Assembly (NCBI GenBank): GCA_004376695.1
Contig: SOJB01000043.1
Coordinates: 1-24,374, forward strand
Direction of reading: 5' to 3'
DNA from: Dehalococcoidia bacterium
GTDB taxonomy: Bacteria; Chloroflexota; Dehalococcoidia; GIF9; AB-539-J10
Length of the DNA: 24,374 nucleotides
The notes under the pieces: generated by a model
What the model was told of the DNA's origin: nothing
Database searches by the model: none
Seen by the model: the letters and a program-made list of their open reading frames with translations, nothing else
In this document: positions 1 through 6,102 of the stretch, in pieces
How positions within the stretch are numbered: the stretch's first letter is position 1
Layout: every line of letters starts with the position of its first letter
Position numbers and translations under genes: made by a program

Positions 1-220
1 GTCACATCTGCTATCTTGTTCGCCTGGCATTGTTGGATAGGTTCCCGCAATACCTCGCACCGAGGTTGGTTTATGGACTGCAATAGGGATTGGCAACTTC
101 ACGTAACACAGCATAAAGGATTCGGGCCTTGTGGCACTCGCCCGGGCCCCTCGCTAACACTCAGGACTTCTTTTGTGTTGGAAACGTTAGGCGAAATGCC
201 CGAAGAAAGGAGGCAAGAAC
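1..220. other. Non-coding or unassigned window edge
   Basis: I see no convincing gene here. An open frame across 16-234 gives a Cys/Trp/His-rich peptide that resembles nothing I know and runs over the ribosome binding site of the next gene. The only supported signal is AAAGGAGG at 206-213, the Shine-Dalgarno sequence of the gene at 221. A promoter for that gene could lie here, but I could not pick out a convincing -35/-10 pair. Confidence 0.5.
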
Positions 221-661
221 ATGAATCTATCTGATGAGCAGAGCATTGTGTCATTAATGAAAGAGAATTCTCTCCATGCGTATCTCGCTACTTGTGATGG
301 TGATCAACCGAGGGTTCGTCCAGTATCACCGATAGTCGAAGACAATATGTCTATCTGGGTAACAACTTATAGTACTTCCAGAAAAGTAAAACAAATACGA
401 CAGAATCCCAGGATTTGTCTTGCTTTTGTGGAGCACCCTAACGGCGATAAGGCCGCCATTGTCGTCGGCGAAGCTCAGATGATCCCGGATATAGAAGAGA
501 AAAGGAGAGTGTGGAAGCTGGCCACCTTCGATTTGTCGGAACACTTCCCGAATGGTCCAGACTCTGACGAATTCTGCTTGTTAAGAATCTTCATCAAGAG
601 GATCGAATGGAGAGATAGCTGGACAGGCAAGGCGAGAATCTATGAGCCGGCTCAAGCGTAA
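221..661 (+). CDS. Pyridoxamine 5'-phosphate oxidase-fold (FMN-binding) family protein
   Basis: This 146-residue protein resembles the small split-barrel flavin-binding family (general stress protein 26 / PNPOx-like). Its order fits that fold: an N-terminal helix, a strand containing YLATCDGDQPRVRPVSP (about residues 21-37), then a strand ending WVTTYSTSRKVKQIRQNPR, the usual 'T...S.K..qi..NP' flavin-phosphate segment, and a C-terminal strand pair ending RIEWRDS. Members bind FMN, F420 or heme, so the exact cofactor and substrate cannot be told from sequence. The start is well supported by AAAGGAGG at 206-213. The next gene follows after about 100 bp on the same strand, so they may be co-transcribed. 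It is probably a soluble cytoplasmic oxidoreductase. I am confident of the fold, not the reaction. Confidence 0.75.
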   Translation: MNLSDEQSIVSLMKENSLHAYLATCDGDQPRVRPVSPIVEDNMSIWVTTYSTSRKVKQIRQNPRICLAFVEHPNGDKAAIVVGEAQMIPDIEEKRRVWKLATFDLSEHFPNGPDSDEFCLLRIFIKRIEWRDSWTGKARIYEPAQA

Positions 662-768
662 GCAGGGATAGGGGCTATGAAGGAACATCACGTCACTTCG
701 TCTGACAGAGTGTACATGGGACAGATATGTTCATCCCTTATGTGCAATTCTCGGAGGATGATACAAAC

Positions 769-1317
769 ATGAATATCGAAATCGTCAACCTTACTGAGGA
801 GAATCTAATGGATGCTCCGGAATGGTCACGCCATCCCTTCAGTTGTAAGTATTGCCTCTATTGGGAGTTCCCTGACGAGTGTATAGATGCGGCAAGTGAG
901 AAGAAGAAGGATATGATGGGGAGGAAGTTGGAGTGGCTGCGGAACGTGAATAACGAATTTGGCAACTGCGGAAAGATTGTCTATGGAGATGGAGAGTCTA
1001 TTGGCTACGCACAATACGCGCCACCAAGGCATCTGCCCAATTCAGCAGGTTATGATTCCGGACCACCGAGTGACGATGCTGTGTTGATTTCCTGTCTATT
1101 CATTGCGCAAGAACAATCTAGGGGATTAGGCCTCGGTAGCCAGTTCCTGCACAGCATTATCGACGAACTAAGGGAAAAGGGGACACAAGCAGTTGAGACT
1201 TTCGGCAGAAAAGATAACCCTGAAAACCCATCTGGACCCGCGGAGTTCTATTTGAGAAACGGTTTCAGAGTCCATAAGGACGACGAGGAGTTTCCTCTTT
1301 TGAGGTTGGATTTATGA
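769..1317 (+). CDS. GNAT-family N-acetyltransferase
   Basis: This 182-residue protein is a GCN5-related acetyltransferase, which transfers acetyl from acetyl-CoA to an amine on an unknown substrate. The diagnostic acetyl-CoA pyrophosphate-binding loop is QSRGLGLGSQFL (Q/R-x-x-G-x-G/A), preceded by the core strand AVLISCLFIA and followed by a helix. The C-terminal AEFYLRNGFRVHKDDEEFPLL is the usual 'a..fY.k.GF' segment. The N-terminal third holds several Cys and Trp residues (CKYCLYWEF) and is not typical of well-characterised members. I chose the ATG at 769 over the in-frame ATG at 727 because GGAGG at 753-757 sits 11 nt before it, and the added 14 residues would precede the fold. Substrate unknown. 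Confidence 0.8.
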   Translation: MNIEIVNLTEENLMDAPEWSRHPFSCKYCLYWEFPDECIDAASEKKKDMMGRKLEWLRNVNNEFGNCGKIVYGDGESIGYAQYAPPRHLPNSAGYDSGPPSDDAVLISCLFIAQEQSRGLGLGSQFLHSIIDELREKGTQAVETFGRKDNPENPSGPAEFYLRNGFRVHKDDEEFPLLRLDL

Positions 1318-1430
1318 GACGCATTCCGCTCGATATGGCATGAAGCAGGGGCGCCCCATTGCCGGGATGATGCAGGTTCTGATTGTCAGCACTTCCCGGC
1401 CTGTATGCTAATGGCGACAGGAGAATAGTG

Positions 1431-1458
1431 TTGGTTGAACAGGCACTTATGTTATGAT
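1431..1458 (+). promoter_or_regulatory. Probable sigma70 promoter of the cvpA-like gene
   Basis: TTGGTT (1431-1436), a 16-bp spacer, then TATGAT (1453-1458). The -10 is strong and the -35 is partial. Transcription would begin near 1465, giving a leader of about 20 nt before the ATG at 1484. Upstream, a 7-bp inverted repeat GCCGGGA (1361-1367) / TCCCGGC (1394-1400) lies between this gene and the acetyltransferase, without a T tract. Confidence 0.5.
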
Positions 1459-1483
1459 AGATAGAGGATCAAAGAGGTGAGCC

Positions 1484-1996
1484 ATGAACTGGTTGGACAT
1501 AGTTATAGTAATCGTCGCAGTTTTATTGGGCTTTGAGGGGCTGCGCAAAGGAATCATCAGGACAGCGTTTGGTATTGCTGGCTTAATAGGTGGCATTGTA
1601 TTAGCAGGGCGTTACTACGGTGGGCTTGCTGCATTGCTTTCTCCCTCTGAAGCTATCTGGGCCCCGATAGCAGCTTATGCCATCATCTTGATAGCCACAT
1701 TAGTCGCAGCCAGCGTCGTCGGTTGGTTCGTAGCCAAGCTCGCTCATATGGTAATGCTCGGTTGGCTGGATAGGCTCGTGGGCTGCATACTTGGTGTCTT
1801 TATAGGGAGTATGTTGTGCGCCGCAGTTCTCGCTATTGCAGGCATGTATCACCCCGGCATGGAGGCGGTCATTGCTCAATCTGCATTAGCCAGATTCTTG
1901 ATGGGGAGATTCCCTTTGTTATTGGCGTTGCTGCCCGAGGAATTCGATTCCATCCGCGATTTCTTCTCATCCTCGGGCACATCCGTTCACAGCTAG
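1484..1996 (+). CDS. CvpA-family integral membrane protein
   Basis: This 170-residue protein has four predicted membrane segments at about 4-20, 28-48, 58-86 and 98-120, and a short polar C-terminus. The opening MNWLDIVIVIVAVLLGFEGLRKG is the typical CvpA pattern: N-terminal 'Dii', a helix, 'G..rG'. The last helix carries the conserved G-W-L-D-R-L-x-G-x(3)-G signature. CvpA proteins are inner-membrane proteins first linked to colicin V production and later to envelope stress; their biochemical role is unsettled. The start is supported by AGAGGTGA just before the ATG. It faces the thioredoxin gene tail to tail across only 8 bp, leaving no space for a separate terminator. Confidence 0.75.
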   Translation: MNWLDIVIVIVAVLLGFEGLRKGIIRTAFGIAGLIGGIVLAGRYYGGLAALLSPSEAIWAPIAAYAIILIATLVAASVVGWFVAKLAHMVMLGWLDRLVGCILGVFIGSMLCAAVLAIAGMYHPGMEAVIAQSALARFLMGRFPLLLALLPEEFDSIRDFFSSSGTSVHS

Positions 1997-2004
1997 CATA
2001 CGGT

Positions 2005-2331
2005 TTATCCCTCCAGAATTCCATCAAGTGCTTTCTTGAGTTCCTGCTTGGGTTTGAAACCGGTGATCTGCTGAACAGGCTGACCACCTTGAAATATCAA
2101 CATGGTCGGAATGGAAGTTACTGCATACTTGGCCGCCAGGGGGCCATTGGCATCCACATCGACTTTGGCGAAGCCTATCTTGCCGACGTATTCTTTCGCC
2201 AGTTCCTCCAGGACGGGGGCAGCAGCCAGGCAAGGAGCACACCATTTTGCCCAGAAATCTACTATAATCGGCGACTTCGATTGGAGAACAGTGGTCTTGA
2301 AATCGTCCTCACCTAGTATTGATTGTATCAT
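2005..2331 (-). CDS. trxA: Thioredoxin
   Basis: This 108-residue thioredoxin is a cytoplasmic dithiol-disulfide oxidoreductase. The active site is W30-C31-A32-P33-C34 after the canonical VDFWA strand with buried Asp25. The cis-proline loop is TSIPTML, and the C-terminal strand FQGGQPVQQITGF is standard. The active site is CAPC rather than the usual CGPC, a known natural variant that can shift redox potential. The ATG at 2331 is preferred over the upstream GTG at 2340: that GTG lies inside the Shine-Dalgarno sequence (GGAGGTGAG on the minus strand), which sits 8 nt before the ATG. It is the last gene of a three-gene minus-strand operon, 17 bp after tatD. Confidence 0.93.
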   Translation of the reverse strand: MIQSILGEDDFKTTVLQSKSPIIVDFWAKWCAPCLAAAPVLEELAKEYVGKIGFAKVDVDANGPLAAKYAVTSIPTMLIFQGGQPVQQITGFKPKQELKKALDGILEG

Positions 2332-2348
2332 GAGACTCACCTCCTTAC

Positions 2349-3125
2349 TTAGAATGGAATATCCAAAGAGAAGAAACTGATGGCATTTCTCGTTGTCTGT
2401 TCAGCGATCGCAGCTTCATCAATGCCTTTCAGTTGTGACACGGCCTTCAGGCCTCTCAGAACATCAGCGGGCCTGGACTCATACCTTGTCTCTCGTCCGT
2501 ACGTGACAGGGCAATCTGTCTCCAGAAGTAGTCTCTGCAGAGGCGCCTCCCTGACTGCTCTTCTGTGCTCCTCATGATACTCAGTGGCCGGCGTGGCGGA
2601 GATAGAATAGCCACCGTCAATTATATCCTTAAGAACCCCGGAAAAGCCAGTGAACCAATGAAAGACGGCCCTTTCTATGCCGGCATCCTGGATCGCTTGT
2701 AGCGCGTCCTTCCAGGCATATCTACTGTGGACTATCGTCGGCTTGCCATACTCTCTGGCTATGCTCAGAAGTCGGATGAGGATGTCTTTCTGCAATCCCT
2801 TGGATACTGCCTTCAGCACCCTCTTGTCATAGTCGAGACCTATTTCACCCACGGCAACGGCTGAAGCGATGTTCTGCTCAATGAACCGCAAGCTGTCCTC
2901 TATCTCCGAAGCGCCGAGGTTGGCTAACTCCCAGGGATGTAGACCCAAAGCAGGATGGACAAAACTGTGATGCCTTTGTGATATCTCCAGTGTTCTTACG
3001 TTCGATTGATGGCTCGACCCCACAGCTACTGTGGCAATAATGCCTGCGGCCCTAGCTTCGTCAAGCATCGAATCAAGGTCTTTCAGTTCGTCAAGATGGG
3101 CATGCGTGTCGATAAGGTTGTACAT
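2349..3125 (-). CDS. tatD: TatD-family metal-dependent hydrolase (putative DNase)
   Basis: This 258-residue TIM-barrel hydrolase carries all expected metal ligands: H8 and H10 in DTHAHLDE, E94 in VGEIGLDYD, H133 in IVHSR, H156 in VFHWFTG and D204 in LLLETDCPV. TatD enzymes are Mg2+-dependent 3'-5' exonucleases or endonucleases implicated in DNA repair or RNA turnover. Length matches the family (about 255-265). Its ATG overlaps the stop of the upstream small gene by one base (TAATG), so translation is probably coupled. The third metal-site region (HWFTG) and the ETDCPVTYG segment resemble the more divergent TatD branch, so the exact substrate is uncertain. Confidence 0.88.
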   Translation of the reverse strand: MYNLIDTHAHLDELKDLDSMLDEARAAGIIATVAVGSSHQSNVRTLEISQRHHSFVHPALGLHPWELANLGASEIEDSLRFIEQNIASAVAVGEIGLDYDKRVLKAVSKGLQKDILIRLLSIAREYGKPTIVHSRYAWKDALQAIQDAGIERAVFHWFTGFSGVLKDIIDGGYSISATPATEYHEEHRRAVREAPLQRLLLETDCPVTYGRETRYESRPADVLRGLKAVSQLKGIDEAAIAEQTTRNAISFFSLDIPF

Positions 3126-3436
3126 TAGACTCGCCTTTCATTCAGCATGGCTCTGTAATGCCTAAGTCCCTCTTCCGTGGGCTTGTAGCTGTAGAGGGAG
3201 TACCTATCGGCCCGTTCGCTGGTGATCAAATTCGCAGATACCAATGCCCTTATCATTGCCTCGCAGAAGTATCCGGTCAAATCAAGGTGATGATCGGGGA
3301 CTGCTTTGCTGGTGGCTTCATACTCTCGACAAATGGTGCCAAGGAGCTTCGCCGGCTCGTTCTCAAGGCTCTTGAGGAGACCTTGCATAGTTTCTGTCTT
3401 CTTTACTGCGTCAGTGAAATCCTCAAGAGCGCCCAT
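3125..3436 (-). CDS. Small conserved-looking protein of unknown function
   Basis: I do not recognise this 103-residue protein. It is soluble, mostly helical and charged, with no signal peptide or membrane segment. Its C-terminal half (ALVSANLITSERADRYSLYSYKPTEEGLRHYRAML) has the look of a winged-helix: a helix, a turn, a wing-like YSLYSYKPT strand, then 'TEEGL..Y' as seen at the end of many wHTH domains. DNA binding is therefore possible but unproven. It is the first gene of the operon with tatD and trxA and shares one base with tatD. An AGGAG about 10 nt upstream supports the ATG at 3436. That it is genuine is supported by the coupled junction and codon composition. Confidence 0.65.
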   Translation of the reverse strand: MGALEDFTDAVKKTETMQGLLKSLENEPAKLLGTICREYEATSKAVPDHHLDLTGYFCEAMIRALVSANLITSERADRYSLYSYKPTEEGLRHYRAMLNERRV

Positions 3437-3737
3437 GTCTGCTAACTCCTAGTTCTGCCAGTGCTGCAGAGGTCACCCGGAGCTTTCCCATTCAATCCCA
3501 TCCCTCTTAGCCTTATCCTCCGGTTCTGGGACATACCTGGCGGTTCTCTGATCATGACTCTCTACTCTTCTCTGCGTCTCTTGCATTCATCGTTGGGGCA
3601 CCATGCGATTGGCCCTATCAAGAAGGACCAAGAGCAGAGTAACAACCCCTCGCCTGGCGAGACATTTGCCTGGACAGGGTATTTTACCGATTAGAGCTCA
3701 GCGTAGCAACTGGAGTAAGACCCCGTTCTCACTGTTA

Positions 3738-3766
3738 TTGACATCACAGTTGTCCAATGCTATAGT
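3738..3766 (+). promoter_or_regulatory. sigma70 promoter of padR
   Basis: TTGACA (3738-3743), exactly 17 bp, then TATAGT (3761-3766). The -35 is a perfect consensus and the -10 has one mismatch. Transcription should begin near 3773, leaving a leader of about 28 nt that includes GAGGTG (3790-3795) before the padR ATG at 3801. Confidence 0.8.
3740..3754. promoter_or_regulatory. Possible PadR operator overlapping the -35
   Basis: GACA (3740-3743) and TGTC (3751-3754) form an inverted repeat with a 7-bp centre, over the -35 and spacer of the padR promoter. PadR repressors commonly autoregulate by binding short dyads in their own promoter. The dyad is short and imperfect, so this is tentative. 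Confidence 0.35.
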
Positions 3767-3800
3767 CAAGCAGAAGCAACTATGCCAACGAGGTGTAAGG

Positions 3801-4136
3801 ATGAACTATGGACGTGAGTTACTGAAGGGAAACACTGATTCTCTGCTCCTCTGCCTGATCAGTCGTGAACCTACCTATGGCTACCAAATAGTGAAAGAAC
3901 TGGAGAAAAGGAGTAACGGCTATTTTCGGTTCAAAGAAGGTACGCTCTATCCCGCGCTGCACCGCCTTGAGCGGGAGGGACTAATCGCGGGCAAATGGCA
4001 GATACTTCCTAACGGACAGCAAAGACGTTACTACTACATGACTAAAAAGGGTCAGCAGGTCCTGGCAGCAAGATTAGCCACATGGCAGGATTTCTCGACG
4101 GCTGTCAAGGCAGTCACGCAAGCGGAACCAATCTAG
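3801..4136 (+). CDS. PadR-family transcriptional regulator
   Basis: This 111-residue protein is a classic single-domain PadR winged-helix repressor. It contains LLKGNTDSLLLCLISREPTYGYQIVKEL, then the recognition-helix and wing signature FKEGTLYPALHRLEREGLIAGKW and GQQRRYYYMTKKGQQVL. The start at 3801 is chosen over an in-frame extension to 3603: GAGGTG precedes it by 5 nt, the promoter lies between the two starts, and the added 66 residues look like non-coding translation. The next gene begins 8 bp after its stop, making a two-gene operon. PadR regulators paired with HAAS-type membrane proteins are a recurrent arrangement, in which the regulator typically controls the neighbouring membrane protein. 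The inducer is unknown. Confidence 0.92.
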   Translation: MNYGRELLKGNTDSLLLCLISREPTYGYQIVKELEKRSNGYFRFKEGTLYPALHRLEREGLIAGKWQILPNGQQRRYYYMTKKGQQVLAARLATWQDFSTAVKAVTQAEPI

Positions 4137-4143
4137 AACCAAG

Positions 4144-5040
4144 ATGATAGATAACACAAGCCATTATCTAAATAGATTCAAAGCTAGCCTCAAGATCGAT
4201 CAGACCATAAGGGACGGTGTAGCCGATGAGCTGTGTGCGCACATCGAGGACAAGACTCGAGAGCTAGAAGAACAGGGGCTAAGCAAGGAGGAAGCATACA
4301 AGGTCGCCGTCCACGCTCTTGGTTCGCCTGAACTAGTTGCCGAGCAAGTCTATGAAACGCATGCTCAGGGCAGCTGGAAAGAGGCCCTTTTTAGTGCCTT
4401 GCCTCACTTCCTGGTTGCACTACTCTTCACCTCATACTACTGGCAAAATGCCGTCGCCTTGTCAGCTACATTGACGCTGATCGTGGGCACAGCAATCTAT
4501 GGTTGGCATCGAGGCAAGCCGATATGGCTCTTCCCCTGGCTAGGATACTATATGATGCCGGTAGTAGTTACAGGGATACTACTCCTTAGCCTTCCTCAGG
4601 GTCGGGGCTGGATAGCAGCCCTGATCTACATTCCATTAGCTCTTTTTGCTCTTGTCCATATAATGAGACAAACCGCAAGACGGGATTGGCTCTATGCATC
4701 ACTTATGCTTGCTCCAATGCCCGTAATATTCAGTTGGTTTCTGTCCCTCGGCACAGGAAACGAGTTTCTGACAAGTGGCCTATGGATGGCACGGTTGCAG
4801 GCAAAAGCGCCCTGGATAGTCATCAGTTTTGTTGCTTTGGCAGCAGCAACCATTGCCTTCATCCGGCTCAAGCCGCGCAGGTATAAGATTATCAGCTTGT
4901 TGATCCCACCACTGGCGATCTTATCTGCGGTAACATGGGTGAGCGGAGGGAACATTGGTCCCTGGGGCTGGCTGATACTGGCCTTTTCTATGTGTGCCTT
5001 TGCTATTCCGGTATGGATGCAAGCGAGGCCACAAAGCTAG
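4144..5040 (+). CDS. HAAS/DUF1700-like multi-pass membrane protein, partner of PadR
   Basis: This 298-residue protein has a soluble helical N-terminal domain (about 1-75) and about eight predicted membrane segments (roughly 82-100, 103-119, 128-149, 156-174, 183-203, 225-241, 248-266, 272-291). The N-terminal region, with VADELCAHIEDKTRELEEQGLSKEEAYKVAVHALGSPELVAEQV, matches the HAAS / permease-prefix domain often encoded next to padR genes. These domains are thought to modulate membrane transport or signalling proteins, but no biochemical role is established. The membrane part has no transporter motif I recognise. It follows padR after 8 bp with only a weak ribosome site (translational coupling likely) and ends 3 bp from the stop of ruvB on the other strand. 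Confidence 0.75.
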   Translation: MIDNTSHYLNRFKASLKIDQTIRDGVADELCAHIEDKTRELEEQGLSKEEAYKVAVHALGSPELVAEQVYETHAQGSWKEALFSALPHFLVALLFTSYYWQNAVALSATLTLIVGTAIYGWHRGKPIWLFPWLGYYMMPVVVTGILLLSLPQGRGWIAALIYIPLALFALVHIMRQTARRDWLYASLMLAPMPVIFSWFLSLGTGNEFLTSGLWMARLQAKAPWIVISFVALAAATIAFIRLKPRRYKIISLLIPPLAILSAVTWVSGGNIGPWGWLILAFSMCAFAIPVWMQARPQS

Positions 5041-5043
5041 AGG

Positions 5044-6078
5044 CTAGCTCTGCGTCTGATTCCATAAGCCAGGTTGGGGCTGAATATCTCGTTTGTAAGG
5101 CAGCCCCAAGTGTTCGTAGGCAAGTCTGGTGGCCACCCTGCCGCGAGGTGTGCGTTCCAGGAACGCTAACTGCAGCAGGTATGGCTCGTAAACATCCATA
5201 ATAGTCTCGGCATCCTCGTTAATAGAGGCAGCAATGGTATCCAGGCCTACAGGGCCTCCGTCGAATTTGTCGATTATCGTTTGCAGGACTCTATGATCTA
5301 TATCATCCAAACCCACCGAATCTATCTCCAGCCTTGAAAGCCCTTCCAGAGCTACTTCATTGGTGATCACTCCAGCTGCCATGACTTGAGCATAATCCCT
5401 TGTTCTCTTCAAGAGACGATTGGCCACTCGAGGAGTACCTCTAGCACGTTGCGCAATCGGGACCAGTCCCTCTTGCTCTGCCTCTACTTTGAGGATAGCT
5501 GTCGATCTCTGCAGGATTGTCTGTATCGCCGCCTCATCGTAGAAATCAAGATGATATGTCACCCCAAATCTATCGCGAAGGGGAGGACTCACCAGCGCAA
5601 AGCGCGTAGTGGCCCCAATCAGGGTGAAGCGGGGTAAGTTCAGCCGCAGATTCCTGGCAGAGGGGCCCTTGCCTAGAAAGATGTCGAAGACGAAATCTTC
5701 CATTGCCGGATAGAGTTTTTCTTCTATTGTGTGGCTGAGCCTGTGCATCTCGTCAATGAAAAGGACATCGCCCTCATGAAGAGTAGTAAGCATAGCCGCT
5801 AAGTCCCCGGGGCGCTCAATCGCCGGCCCGGAGCTGACTTTTATGTTAACTCCCATCTCGGCAGCGATGATGTAGGCAAGCGTGGTTTTCCCTAGACCGG
5901 GAGAACCGTAGAGAATGACATGGTCAAGCGGTTCGCCCCTTTTTTGAGCAGCGACGATCGCTATCTTGAGGTTGTCTTTGATTCTCTCCTGGCCTATGAA
6001 CTCACTCAGGCGTCTGGGACGCAGGTCGGAGTCAATGAAGCCGTCTTCAGTCGTTGTCTTACCTGAAACGAGTCGCAT
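5044..6078 (-). CDS. ruvB: Holliday junction branch migration ATPase RuvB
   Basis: RuvB is the hexameric AAA+ motor that drives Holliday junction migration with RuvA and RuvC. This 344-residue protein has the normal length and domain order: LRPRRLSEFIGQERIKDNL at the start, Walker A GSPGLGKTT (the usual GPPGLGKTT with P to S), Walker B VLFIDEMHRLS, sensor I/arginine-finger region GATTRFALVSPPLRDRFG, sensor II GTPRVANRLLKRTRD, and the C-terminal winged helix ending TPRGRVAT. The ATG at 6078 follows GGAGG with good spacing. It lies 24 bp after rpoC on the same strand and is probably the last gene of the rpoBC unit; ruvA and ruvC are not in the window. The RFALV segment differs from the common RAGLL. 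Confidence 0.96.
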   Translation of the reverse strand: MRLVSGKTTTEDGFIDSDLRPRRLSEFIGQERIKDNLKIAIVAAQKRGEPLDHVILYGSPGLGKTTLAYIIAAEMGVNIKVSSGPAIERPGDLAAMLTTLHEGDVLFIDEMHRLSHTIEEKLYPAMEDFVFDIFLGKGPSARNLRLNLPRFTLIGATTRFALVSPPLRDRFGVTYHLDFYDEAAIQTILQRSTAILKVEAEQEGLVPIAQRARGTPRVANRLLKRTRDYAQVMAAGVITNEVALEGLSRLEIDSVGLDDIDHRVLQTIIDKFDGGPVGLDTIAASINEDAETIMDVYEPYLLQLAFLERTPRGRVATRLAYEHLGLPYKRDIQPQPGLWNQTQS

Positions 6079-6102
6079 TGTCGGCCTCCGGAGGTCTGGC
6101 TT

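Larger units (their letters stand above)
3437..3800. other. Divergent intergenic region between the tatD operon and padR
   Basis: There is no convincing gene in these 364 bp. Open frames here (for example at 3461-3694) lack family resemblance and ribosome binding sites. The right end carries the padR promoter, listed separately. A promoter for the leftward operon should also lie here, but I could not find a good -35/-10 pair for it. Confidence 0.55.

Noticed and set aside
186..192. GTTAGGC resembling the right end of an integron attC site before the first gene
   Set aside because: No matching RYYYAAC partner with proper spacing or palindromic core, no similar site after the two small accessory-looking genes, and no integrase.
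16..234. 72-residue open frame at the window start
   Set aside because: Unusual composition, no ribosome binding site, and it runs through the Shine-Dalgarno and start of the next gene in another frame.
1348..1357. GGGGCGCCCC palindrome after the acetyltransferase as a terminator
   Set aside because: The stem leaves no loop and no T tract follows.
3603..3800. Longer PadR start adding 66 residues
   Set aside because: The consensus promoter lies inside this stretch, the extra residues have no PadR counterpart, and the ATG at 3801 has its own ribosome site.
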